Positions 1-12,762 of a DNA stretch of 53,500 nucleotides are shown in pieces (position 1 is the first letter of the stretch; each line of letters begins with the position of its first letter). The stretch spans positions 3,442,498-3,495,997 of the forward strand of contig NC_135570.1 of NCBI RefSeq assembly GCF_964340395.1. The letters are read 5' to 3'. The position numbers and the translations under genes are program-made. Below the pieces are notes generated by a model. That model saw only the letters and a list, made by a program, of their open reading frames with translations. It had not been told where the DNA came from and made no database searches. Origin of the DNA: Glandiceps talaboti. Its lineage: Eukaryota > Hemichordata > Enteropneusta > Spengelidae.

Positions 1-660
1 AAATGTGAACAAAATGGGTCAGTACATGACATAGATAACGGACTCTGGAGAAATACAAACAGATGTAAACATAAAACCAACAGCACTGCTTAGAAGTACC
101 TTTTTGGTTACTTTATAATATAATATAATATAACAGGCAATAGGGGAACAGTTTATGCTGATTTCATTGAATGTTTTGAATAGCAAGTGGTATATAGTCT
201 GTAAGATACAGATATTCATACATACATACATACATACATACATACATACATACATACATACATACATACATACATACATACATACATACATACATACATA
301 CATACATACATACATACATACATACATACATACATCATGCATGCATGCATGCATGCATGCATGCATGCATGCATACATACATACATACATACATACATAC
401 ATACATACATACATACATACATACATACATACATACATACATACATACATACATACATACATACATACATACATACACACATACACGACAGCATTTGGTT
501 CGTGGATCGTTCACCCATGGGAGTATCCATAGTTCATCGAATTAGCTTGTTTACCACGCTGTTGAGATGCATCCTTAGCTGATCAAATCTCCTAGCTCTC
601 GCATCTACATGGCTAGGAGCCCGGGGCTAGGAGTTACGACCAGTTAACGATCCGACCTAC
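1..660 (-). other. Intron 1 (5' part) of PDPR paralogue A
   Basis: Non-coding stretch downstream of the partial PDPR exon. It holds the long CATA/CATG microsatellite at about 217-485 and a short TATAA-type repeat near 114-133. No exon resembling the LTCGTTWH-coding exon 2 of the paralogue was seen. Confidence 0.6.
217..485. repeat. (CATA)n-(CATG)n-(CATA)n microsatellite
   Basis: Tetranucleotide tract with a central block of pure CATG at about 336-372 flanked by CATA on both sides. Open frames through it are low-complexity artefacts. Confidence 0.98.
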
Positions 661-965
661 CTTCCCTTCTCCAGCAAAACGACATCTGTCCAGCCAAGTT
701 TTGAAAGATGGTAGGCTACGGAACAACCTGAAATACCACCACCACATATGACAACACGAGCAGACTTTGGCAACTGTTGACCTTCATCTTCTCCCGTGAC
801 CGATGAACAATGTCTTTGAATCACCGAGTAAGACGTTGTTTGTTGTCTTGCGTTTCCTGCAACCCATGAATACTTCAGTCGCTCACATCTTCGAAATGTC
901 TTATGTATTTTACACAAATTGTTAATGTTAGGTCTTATTAGGTGCAAGTTTAGCAAAGTTATCAT
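661..965 (-). CDS. PDPR-like flavoprotein, first coding exon only (paralogue A, partial)
   Basis: First coding exon of a second PDPR-type gene reading leftward out of the window. ATG is at 965-963 and the exon ends at a GT donor (the complementary AC is at 659-660). Its 305 nt leave two bases of a codon, the same phase as exon 1 of the complete PDPR gene at 4253. The first 60 or so residues are basic and poor in acidic residues, as in a mitochondrial presequence. They are followed by a dinucleotide-binding strand-turn-helix with [20 protein letters not shown]. Over the 35 residues around that motif, 29 match paralogue B. Exon 2 is not present between 1 and 660, so it must lie beyond the left edge. 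Function by homology: FAD-containing regulatory subunit of mitochondrial pyruvate dehydrogenase phosphatase. DMGDH- or SARDH-like identity cannot be excluded from this exon alone. Confidence 0.75.
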
Positions 966-1116
966 GTTCTTCAGGAAAATAGTACATCTGACAGTTCATA
1001 CCAGAATAAAGTTACGGGTTATCGGTGCATAGTGTGTAACATTCGTGAATGTCGGCGATCGCGAACAGACTCAACCGAATCACGTGATATGGTCACCTGA
1101 GTGGCTCGGGTCACTG

Positions 1117-1132
1117 AGGTCGTTTGAGGTCA
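1117..1132. promoter_or_regulatory. DR4-like nuclear-receptor element, possible promoter of PDPR paralogue A
   Basis: AGGTCG and AGGTCA half-sites separated by four bases, about 155 bp upstream of the divergent start codon. Further GGTCA-type half-sites lie at 1091-1095 and 1109-1113, and an E-box TCACGTGA lies near 1080. Assignment rests only on motif match and position. Confidence 0.25.
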
Positions 1133-3030
1133 CCACTACACGCTATGCATCTACATGTAAAGAACACATGTTTTTGAATGTAAAATCATATAAATATGTA
1201 TAGTAAAAACAGATCAAACATATATTATCGCTATAGCAATTGAAATTTTGAAAGAGTACTTGCAGAAGTGGAAGTAAATGGAGAGGAAAAGTAGTAGTGG
1301 ATAATAATGTGTCTTTTTTATTGACGAATATTCATGTCATTAATTGATATGGAAATCGTACTATAGGATGTTGCAGGGATTACTAACCTCCGCATATTTC
1401 CTACATTTAAAAAAACAAATTCACAGTTGTAGCTTACACTTTTTCCGCCAATCAACAGTGATACAGTATCATTTCTCTCTCTATGTTGTTATCTGTATTT
1501 GTATTACAGTGTATCTTTTTGTTTATTAGAAAAAACGGATACTTAGAATGTATGGTGTCCCTTAAAACTAATCGGTAGCTTAAAAGACTTCATCACATCG
1601 TTCTGTATAGAAAGTCGACAAATTGAAATGAATTTTACAATGCATCGTCATTAAAAATACTACTCGCACCAGATGTGCCATTAAATTATTTGTACGTAAC
1701 AACTGATGAGATAAAGAAGAGCTTCTGGGGAAGTGTTTCAATATCTGCCATTTAAGCGTCGGAGTATTTCAGTTCACGACATCTGCTAAAGTTTTTTTTA
1801 TCAATTAATTAATATATATTTCCTAAAATTTTTAGTAATATTCATCGATAGATTTCTTGCGAAAATCCTTGTAATTCTTTAACGTTTGTTATAGAGAAAA
1901 TACATGAAAACAAATTATAGACCACCATTTATTAGTTGAGGTTTGTCACCATTGTGGATCTCCATGTAGAAAACATTCATTAAGGAATAAATTATAATAC
2001 AACAGATGTGCAGAGTGGAGACGGACTTTTAATACTTTGTAAGAGAAAGCGATGAATATATTATAGACAATTCGGCAGCTCACACAACCAATACTTAACT
2101 TGCTGTTACCATTGTAAACAATAGCTGGCAACAGTTGCAGACTCTCTATACAAGACGAGTTGAAGAATGACTGACACTACATATCGAAATGTTGTACTTG
2201 GACTATTGGTTTATTGGTTTGTTTTGAGTGTAGGAATCATAGGGATGTTAATGGTTATTAGTCCTGTTGAAGAAGGTACGTTATTAAATCAAAATCGTTC
2301 AAAATCACACATAAGAGCCATATTTCATATTAGATCTATTCTAGCACTTTGATTTGTCGCTCATGTAGTAATTTGACATATTAATTATTATCGACCAGGA
2401 TACATCATTCACTGATAGGACATACAGTACGATATAAACAACAAGCCAACGACATAGAGTACTGAAGTACAAGCAGTGACAAGCAATTCGCATTTACAAG
2501 TGCGACTTGTTACAAACAACGTAAATAAAAATAGTAAGCCGTTTTCGTCCCGTGGCAGATCTCACGAAACCCCGCTTGAGCCATTTTGTCCATAGCATCC
2601 ACCTGAGGGTGGTCAAACTGAAAGTGTCAAACGCATATTTTTTTTAAGCAAAACTGTTGTTCTCAATGTCATCCTACATGGACAGGGCGACAGCTTGACA
2701 GCGATCAGATGTTTGGCAACAGTTGTTGCTGGGCGGCATATTTGCATATCGCGTGATAAATGCAAGGAGACGTACAATCCCTTATTAAATAGCTTAAATA
2801 ACACTTGGCACAGTATGTTTGAACAGCAGAGACTTAAATAACATTTCATGGTTTGATCTGAACAGTTTTATGTCCAACTTACATGTACATTTCTGTATTT
2901 TCATTCTATAAAACATGGCATTGGTATTCATTTCAATTTCCGTTTTCAATTTGAATCGGCGATGTTTATTTTTTTAGAATTAGTGCGAAATACATATAAG
3001 CTTACTTAGCTGGATAATGTACATGTATTC

Positions 3031-3197
3031 GGCCTCTGATTGGCCTTTCGAATATTGGGTGTTGGCTCTGATTGGCCTTTCGAATGTTGGGTGTTGGCTC
3101 TGATTGGCCTTAATTCGAATGTTGGGTGTTGGCTCTGATTGGCCTTGCGAATGTTGGGTGTTGGCTCTGGATTGGCCTTGCGACTGTTGGGTGTGGG
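3031..3197. repeat. Minisatellite of about 32 bp x 5 carrying CCAAT boxes
   Basis: Five tandem copies of a unit of about 32-35 bp with consensus pieces GGCTCTGATTGGCC and CGAATGTTGGGTGTT. Each unit contains ATTGG, an inverted CCAAT box. It lies between the two head-to-head PDPR genes, about 1.1 kb from the + strand start. Confidence 0.9.
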
Positions 3198-4233
3198 GTT
3201 AGGCATGTGTTTCTAGTTTCATTGCACAAATAAAAGTTATGAAAACCAATCTATCAAAATATTGTTTAAACCCCAGTGCACAGTATTTCATGATTTCCTT
3301 AAAATTGTAAATCTAGATATGATGAATCGCACCTCATTTGAAGTTGATTCAAGTTGTCAGCTGAGAGTGAACTTTAGGACCTCTAGTGATAAGGGTTTGT
3401 GAAACTTTACATGTATGAAATGAAGGCGAGGTCAGGATTTATTGAGAAGTGGAAGGGTTATGTTATTTTCATTACCAGTAACATTAGCTATTGTTACTTT
3501 TCGTCTTCGCACACAGCTGACAGACCAAGTAACTACACTCGAATCACTGTCACATCTTATGTCCGACTCAACTTCTGTACCGGGATCACTACTTGAACTT
3601 TAGGGAATTCGCCCAGACTACACACAGTTTATGTTGAAGCCAAGTCTACACTAGAACCATATGCCTCGTTCATTGACTCCCCCCGAAGTGAAGTGCTTGC
3701 CTGCTAGTTCCAAGTGTATGGCCAATGGCCAAATAATTAATGCAAACCATATTAAACTTAAGTCTTCAAGAGGTGTTACCATGCCCTAAAGAATCCTAGC
3801 TATTTATGAAATGCAGACTGTCGTCTCATGTACTCGAGTACACTTGGAATCTTGTGGTCTGAATCCGATATCCTTGAGACAGTCTGTTGACCTTTCAGTC
3901 GAACTAGGACATGCGATGTTGTTAAAATATTGAATTTTATAAACTAGCGAACCAATTTGGGGTGAGTTCTGCATGTACACCCGACTTTGTATGTACAATC
4001 CCCTAGCCATCATACATACAGCTTGTCTGATTGATTTTATAATTACATGTATATGTATGTGAACTGACCTTTGGAACAAAGGGAAGACCTCGATAGAGAG
4101 AGGCTGCGAGGACACATAAACATGGCGTCTTGGATGTACACCATGTATATTTGAGACCATGTAATAGTGCGCTTTGAGCTGCACTTATCACTGATGTGAC
4201 TGCATCGTAAGCGTATTACAGTAGTACTGTTCT

Positions 4234-4250
4234 TTACGTCATTACCGGAA
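4234..4250 (+). promoter_or_regulatory. CRE-like and ETS-like sites just upstream of PDPR start
   Basis: TTACGTCA (4234-4241) followed by CCGGAA (4245-4250), ending two bases before the ATG. CRE/ETS combinations are common in TATA-less promoters of mitochondrial genes. Functional assignment here is inference. Confidence 0.3.
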
Positions 4251-4252
4251 TA

Positions 4253-7200
4253 ATGTTGGGTCTCCGTACAGCGAGGTCTGGCGTAGCGTCAACGTCGAAA
4301 CTTTGGAGAAGGAGATTGAATTTGAATGGGGTCAGGAAGTTGCAAGACTCGACAAATGTTTATATTTGCGACAAACGTATCGGGGGAGCTAGATGTTTCT
4401 CTTCGGAGTCAACAACGACGGGAAAGAAAACTCATAACACACTACCAAGTACTGCCCGTGTTGTGGTTTGTGGTGGGGGCGTGTCTGGTTGTTCCGTTGC
4501 TTACCATCTCGCACAATTGGGATGGACTGATGTTGTTCTTTTAGACAAGGGAAGGTATGGTTGCTACACGTTATTCTTACAACAATACACGATGTATATG
4601 GTTTACATCACCATTTCCATAATTGATATATAGTCAGAAGTTTTTATGTTTTAAAACAATGGACGAATCTGCATTCTTTATGTCATTGCATATCACCATT
4701 ACACAGTATCTATCTGTCCGTCATCATTCATACAGGTCATGGCAGAGTCTGACCTTGAGAATGTAGGCCTATCTATAGGAGAAACCGACAGGCCAATTTC
4801 GTCTCTCATTTTTTGTAGTCTTACATGTGGAACTACTTGGCATGCAGCTGGACTTGTGACACGGTTTTCACCCTTACCTATAGAGAAAGAAATTCTGAAA
4901 ATTAGCAGCGAGCTCTACGCTTCGCTGGAAGACAAGACCGGTCATGCAACAGGTAAGAACAGTGACTATGTGTCATGACCGATATCACCTCATATACACA
5001 AGACCGAGCCAACGTTACCATTGTAGACGCATGTATGTAGGTCTAGCGATAAGCCGGTGAGTAACTACTCCGTGTCCTTGAATTAAGCCTGCATTGTATA
5101 TGTACATGTTGTTGGCTAGATAAACCTTGAAATATACTTCTTTCTTTCTTCCTTTGTACATACTGTATTTTGAATAATGCATTAACAACTTTTCTAAGTT
5201 AACCACAGGGAGCTCAGGCTCAGTTAGTTTTTATTTACAAATACAAACAAACAAGTAAACAAACAAACAAAACAAAACACAAGTAAGTTTACAAACAAAC
5301 AGGCAAACGAATAAATAAACAAGCAAACAAACAAACAAACAAAAACAAATAAACAAACAAACAAACAAAACAAATAAACAAGTAAACAATCAAAAACAAA
5401 CATACAAAATAAACTTGACTAATGAGTAGATACATACATGACTAAACGACAACACACCAACGAACAAACCAACACTACCCCCACCCCCACCCCCCCCCGC
5501 AATGGTCACATCTTGGGTTATTTCCAGATGTGACCATTGCAGGGGGGGGGGTAGTGTTTGTTTGTTCGTTGTCGTTTAGTCATGTATGTATCTACTCATT
5601 TGTCGGTTAATTCTTTTGTTCATTTGTTTGTTTGTGTTTGTGTTTTGTTTGTTTGTTTGTTTGTTTGTTTGTTTACTTGTTTGTTTGTATTTGTAAACAA
5701 AACTAACTGAGCCTGAGCACCCTGTGAGTTACCGTGTGTGAACTAAATCAAAGGTTTGCATATGAAGTCTTGTTTACTTTGCAGCATTTAAATTTATCAG
5801 GCACTAAAACAACGCGATTCGATGCCAAAGTAAACCCGTTCATCGTTAATTCATTCAAAAAATTTAAGATTATATAAGATTATTTTGACGGTTTGTTATC
5901 AACACTGAGATTTTACGACAAGGCATCATCGTAAACAACACTCTTTTACGACACCGTCCAAGACGCACTGTCAAGGCATCGTCGTAAAACACAGCCTTTT
6001 TACGGCATCGTACGGACCCAGAGGTTATCTCGTTATTTCGCAGTGTCGCGGAAGAAATAGCAATTCTGGTTTGCGAGAATGGCGACAAGGGGTGATGTAA
6101 TAAACTTATGATTAGCCCAGACCTTAAACTTAACCACGGGCAATTAATCAAGTAACTTGTCTGTGGCTTGACTTCTCACAAAATGGGTTGGAAGGATCCG
6201 GATTCTAGGTCGATGTAACCACTAAATTGTAAGAGTTGATTGACAGGGTTTGTAATGTGAACACTAAGTCTTGTTGCCTCTGCACAGTTACGGAGACGCC
6301 ATGTTTGTCATATATCTGTGGATGTCTTTCGGAAGCATGACATTTTGTGACCTCACCACTTCAGTACATAACCCAATGCGTAACAGTTGACTTGCTGTCG
6401 GTTCAAGTGCAACTGTCGTCCGATTCCAACGTGAAACGTACCTGGGCCGCGTGGTCCAACCTACAAGGAACTAGACAAGAACCGAACTTTGCTTTTGTGT
6501 ATATTTACTATGCATTAAACAAATATCCCTTCACCAAGACATGCGCAGTGGACGACCTTTGCACTTTAAAAAAATACATTCAGAATACACAAAACGTTAT
6601 TTTATTTTCGACCAGGTATTCTCATCACCCCAATATATAGTGAGGGTCAAACAAGGTTTTATTTTTCATTTATTATTTTTGACAGGTTACAAGAAATGCG
6701 GTTCTTTAAATATCGCGGCAACGAAGGACAGGTTCAATCTATACAAGAAACTTGCGGCTCATAATAGGTAAATAGCTAAACAATAGGCCCTAATAAGGCT
6801 AAACATGTACATAAATTTTTGATAGCAGGAGTAATAATCACAGGCATTTGTTTCCCGAGTTTTGTCTCTGACTGTTTCTATCAGAATACAATAAAATGTC
6901 GATAATATCGTTAATATTGACGTATTTAGCCAACTATATATGAAAGAGGTAAGATTACACTTTTCTGTAGTGATCTCGCAGGTCCACTCACCGCGAAAGA
7001 AAACGCTTCTTTCGCGGTGAGTGTAGCTGCGCGATCACAGAAATAAGAAATATTCTGAGACATAACTCGAGAAACAAATGCCTGTGGTAAAAATGTATGG
7101 TTGCCAAGCCTAGAATCTACGATAAAATGTAGTGTTGAATCCAACAACGATTTGTTTCTACTCAACTGGCTTCCATTGTAAGCTTAGTATTGTACACGCT

Positions 7201-10200
7201 ATCCTCTTTCATCACCATATAAAATATTGCCATTATGTCACTGTCCTAAAAAAAAATAAGAAGTGTGTAAAAATAGTTACATTTGAATGCTGTTTATGAC
7301 AACTACTATACCCGCTATCGAGTGTAATCGTTGAGTTCTGTTGACAGGTTTATTTGAAAATTCTTTCGAAAAAAATACAATTTGTATCTCAATCATCAAT
7401 AATGCATAGTAATATGTAAAGGTATGCCGTGACAGGGCGCCCTCAGACATCGGAGAGAGGAGGCCGGTACGGTGAGGGCGGAGCGACACGACGTATCTTA
7501 GTCAGTTGACAATACTGTGGTAATACTAACACTGTCTGGATAATAATCTTAGACTCGCAGGTATCCAGGCCGAGATTCTCTCTCCCAAAGAAATAGAGAA
7601 ATATCATCCATTATGCTATACGGATGACTTATATGGTGGTATATTATTACCAGAGGATGGCTATGTCAACCCATCTGATTTGTGTCAGGCACTCAGTAGA
7701 TCTGCTTCACAGAAAGGTAAACATTGAATTTGTTTCCGTTTATACTAGTCATTCATTTGACATTAATTTGGCAATATAGATGAGAAATTAGCATGTTTGG
7801 TTTTTATTTCATTAATAAAATAATGTTATTTTCTTTATATACCTGAACAAATAATTTGGAAAAAACATAGACTAAGTCCATGTCTGTAGCTCATTAATTG
7901 CAGATCATTACGAAAAAAATTAAATGTAAAATGTTTGTTAGATGGACGCACAGAAAGTGATTTGTACACCGTAACTAGTAACACCAACATAGCTCCCCAT
8001 CCCTTTATGCCAATGGCGTTGTAGCACAACTGTAGAGTTTATGTGTTATTTAGAAAAAACATGTCTTGCAAATATTCTAAATGTTAGCTTCAAAAATTGT
8101 ATATATGTCTATGTTGAATTCAGGCGTGAAGTTCTTCGAAAATGTTGGGGTGCAGCGGATAGATACAGCCAACGGTAAAATCGATGGCGTACAAACCAGC
8201 CAAGGTTATATACAATGTGAATACGTAGTCAACTGCGGCGGAATGGTTGGTAAAATTATACATTTACCATAAGCTATATTTTTCTACTTTCTGAACAAAC
8301 ACCAATAATGAATGGCAATAAGTTATTACCCCATTTTGGGGGAAAAATAGTCTGTAAATGAAAATTATCAACAAATCTCAAATTTATAAAAGTTTCGAAT
8401 TGTAGTCGTAATTTGTGAATAGGACCTACCTACTAAATTATACAATATAATTAATAAATAGTACATTATACATTATATTATACACTATTATTACATTTAT
8501 TTGTGATCATTACGTTTGCATGCTTCACTATTTAACAATTAACGTTGGTCGTTGGTAAATAAAATAAGCAAGGTTTTTAAAAAAAAATAAGAAAAATAAA
8601 ACTTAAACATTATATTCGTCGATGAAAGCTCAGACGATTATAGAAACGTAGTTTTAGAAGAACATCAGAAGAAAGTAAGTGTTTAGCTCGGATCACTATG
8701 AAAAAACCGAATCCGATGATAAATGAGTGTTTATCTGCCTTCATCAATATGATGAGGCTCTATAACTTTGCACTGCGGTGCACTGCTTTAAAATAGTACT
8801 ATCTTCATAGTTCTATTGTGAAATGTTGCTTTTTCATAAACCTTACTTTTCGGATATTGTTTTAAACCAATTATTGTTTACTTATCTTTCCCCGTCACAG
8901 TGGGCTCGAGATATCGGTCTCTCTAGCGAACCGCCGGTGAACGCACCACTGCACGCCTGTGAACACTATTACATTGTGTCTAAACCTTTGGATGATTTTA
9001 ACACCTCGAACCTTCCAGGTGAGTGTTTCTAGCAAAAACCAAAACGTACTGTTAATTATCAATTTTATGACAAAGTATCTAAGTGTACAGGGCAAAAGTT
9101 GTCAGAGAATTCTGTAATGATACGAAGTTGCAATAGTTTCGTGAGAAAGCTGTACATCTCTTCTTATCCATTTGCAATCATACATATTCATTTTTCATAA
9201 TTTCTTTTTCTCTCTCTCCAACAACCCTTGCCGCGCTCTAGTACTCCGGGATTATGACAATCACATATATGTCCGTGATTGGTCCGGTGGACTGTTAATG
9301 GGTAGCTTTGAACCAACAGGCAAACCAATATTTTACGGAGGTATTCCTGACAAATTTGAATTCGGGGTTCTACCAGAGGACTGGGACCATTTTCGTAAGT
9401 TGTCCTTGACTGCTACTATTAAAGTAATTTACAATAAATATTACAAGTAAATGTGTTTATTTCACTATCTATAATCTTCAAGCTTCCATTCACACACAAT
9501 GTTACAGAATATGTACCACGAATTCTCCAGCGTGAAGCTGTAATGTTTGCAGTTTATAGTAAATAACCAAATACCGAACATTTACAAACATTTGTCCTTA
9601 GAACCCTTGATGGAGCTATACCTAAATCGGATACCGAAGGTCAAAGAAGCAGAAATTCGACAATTGTTCGTTGGTCCTGAAAGCTTTACACCAGATACAA
9701 GGTTTTTGTTTGGCGAGGCCCCAGAGGTTTGTGTTTAACTGTTTAGCAATTTTACACGTATGTTGAGTCTACTAATCACATACATGCCTGTATAAAGAAG
9801 CCACGCCTTCAACTATGTACTACTTCACTGTGAAAATCAAATGCAAATGTGTACAAATGTAAGCTATTTTTTCTCTCGCTCGCTTCTTGTAATAGAGAGA
9901 TAGCTATTATTGTTTATTAACGGAAAGTTGAATAATAAATTTTACTACTTCTGTAGAAATAAGCCAATTGTCAAATTATGATATTTTTGGATCGTAGCAA
10001 TTAGTCTCACATGTGTCAATATAGCAAACAGAACATTTCTTTATCAAGCTCATGTAATTTTCCACATTTATTGACATTAACATCAAATTCAAGTATTAGA
10101 ACTTAATGCAAGTGCATCCAAAGAAGATATGGGATGTTTACATTAGTTATTGTTAGAGCGGACGAGCGGAAAACTTTATGGATGACGAAGGAGAAGGGGA

Positions 10201-11895
10201 GAGGAAGGAGGGGTGGGTAAGGGTTTAGTAACTTAAAAACAGAATGACCCTGAAAGTGCCTTTATCTTAGTTGATTGATGTGTTTGTATGCTGAAGAAGT
10301 AAAAAACTTGACACTGAGTTTTCCATTGATGTAATATTACCAACAATTAAAAAACATATCCTTTTTCTCAACAGATTCGAAATTATTACATAGCTGCCGG
10401 TTATAATTCTAGAGGTATTACTTTAAGTGGTGGTACTGGCTATGTTTTGGCCGATTGGATAGTCAATGGAAAACCAGCGATAGACATATCACCTGTTGAT
10501 ATCAAGAGATTCTCACCGTCACTTAACAATAAAGCTTTCTTGAGAGATAGGGTTACAGAAGTACTTGGTACGTATATGTGTATAGTGGTCTAAAATGTCT
10601 CAGACAGATTTCTTACTTTACTTCTATACACTAAGTATCCCTAGATAACTTTAGGTAAACCTAAAAGTGCTTGACACGTGATTGATATAACAAAGGCGAA
10701 CATTGATTTAGTTCCCCCAAACGTCCGATGAACTGTCAGTAAAAGTGACAGTTCAAATTTACTCCCAGAAAGTTAACACGCATTCCCCGATCGGAGCGAG
10801 CACAATACTGGTCTGGGATCTTACACAGACACGAAACATGATGCAACATAATATCGCATCTTATCATAGAAAGAGGGAGATAACCTGTCATTGGTTATAC
10901 CAGGGGGTATTTTCATAGAACCCAAATGTCATTACAGAGTAGAACACATTTTTTAAGACATCTTTACTCTTAATGTCAATTTATCCAACTGCTGAAATGT
11001 AGACGACTATATACACTCTATATCGAGAGGGGAGACTAGACATACTATAATTTAGGATTATTTGGGAGGGGGAGATGGGGAAAGTAAGAGTGGCGTCTGG
11101 CAAGTCAGTTTTTTTTATATCTACCGATCATGACATTCGACTCGGTATCTAGGACACAACAAGACGTATTCTTGTCAACAAGGTAATCACCCAAAGCAAT
11201 CTACAAAGTCATGGACGGTTGCAATATTTCATAATTCATTAAAACGTGTTTATCAATCAATTTATCTAGGTCGTATGTACAGTGCTATACAGTCTGTTGG
11301 CTTTGAATACACCAAGGGCAGAAATATCCAGTGCTCTCCTTTGTACCCGAGTTTGAAAGCAGATGGCGCTGTCTTTGGAGAAAAGATGGGATGGGAACGA
11401 CCACTTTACATAAAGGAAAGCCAGTCAGGTAAAGCGACATGTTTTGTAGTGGAATGTTTTTTTTTCTATTATTCTATTTTTCCATAATACATCATCTAAT
11501 CATATTGCTTGGCTATGTATTAATTACCCACAGACGAATTTATTGATGATTATACTGGAAAGGATAGTATTGGCTTATTTGGTAAACCACCCTGGTTAGA
11601 AATACTGAGAAAGGAGCACAAAGCATGTAAAGAAGACGTTTGCCTCTTAGATATGACATCCTTGGCTAAATTCGAACTCCAAGTAAGATGGTTTTACTAT
11701 GTCAATTATCAGATGATGAAAAGGGTCTATATGGGCCTGTAGCCAAGACAATGTCAATATATTAATCTGTTATACACATATAAAGTTTACACCAACATGC
11801 AGTTGTGACTATATAAACTTCATTTTCCGTGAATGATATTGATGTAACGTGAAGGTCGTTTTGACTTGTTGAACTCCGCTTTTTATGTGCATACC

Positions 11896-11944
<49 letters not shown>

Positions 11945-12589
11945 TATCGCCTGGATACCATGTCTCAAAGTAACCCACTCTTTGTCTGTCTCAATCTATA
12001 GTCTCCAGGTAGTGAAGCAACAAACCTACTTCAGTATTTATGTTGTGGAGACATCAATATGCCTATAGGTAACATAGTTCATACAGCCATGCTGAATTCA
12101 CGGGGAGGATTCGAAAATGACTGTAGTGTCTTCAGAATGGCTCATAACCAGTAAGCACATTTTTTTTCTACAAGTTCATAAACCGATTGATGTGTATATT
12201 GATTTTGTATTCAAGAAGAGCTCAGTGACAAATGTAATGTTCACGTACCTATGTAGTCTTTAGTATTCAGTATTTGTCCCTCACCATTTACATATTACAA
12301 ATGAAATCAGCTGACGACAATGGGTGTTTTTTGTTCCAGTTATTTCATAGTCTGCCCATCGTTTCAACGGACTCTTTGTAAGTCGTGGATCCATCGACAC
12401 ATTGAAGATACAAATAGTGTCAGTATAAACGACGTGACAGACGAGTATACGGCACTAAGTGTAATAGGACCGAAAGCCAACCATCTACTGCAAGGTTTCA
12501 CTGCCACGTCACTAAATAGTAATGACTTTAAACAAGACACTGGTAAGGTAAGCTTGTGTTGGTTATTAACATGGTATACATCGTCACAG

Positions 12590-12637
<48 letters not shown>

Positions 12638-12644
12638 TACACAC

Positions 12645-12675
<31 letters not shown>

Positions 12676-12731
12676 CATACATACATACATACATACATAC
12701 ACACACACATATACATACATACATACATACA

Positions 12732-12762
<31 letters not shown>

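Larger units (their letters stand above)
966..4252. other. Shared intergenic region between the two divergent PDPR genes
   Basis: About 3.3 kb between the two start codons. It holds E-box/nuclear-receptor-like sites near 1080-1132, a diverged dispersed repeat at about 2455-2870, a CCAAT-containing minisatellite at 3031-3197 and CRE/ETS-like sites just before 4253. The open frames seen here are short, lack splice partners and do not look like protein. Confidence 0.6.

Noticed and set aside
155-582. Overlapping open frames encoding HTYI, MYVC and MHAC repeats
   Set aside because: They are frames across a CATA/CATG microsatellite and have no splice or family support; the same applies to frames at 12364-12855, 15747-16017, 27686-28097, 33211-33613, 34885-35193, 42071-42371 and 46079-46421.
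4739-4818. Upstream extension of PDPR exon 2 starting at an internal ATG
   Set aside because: The open frame starts at ATG 4739, but the acceptor at 4817-4818 gives correct phase and family alignment ([11 protein letters not shown]); the extra residues do not align.
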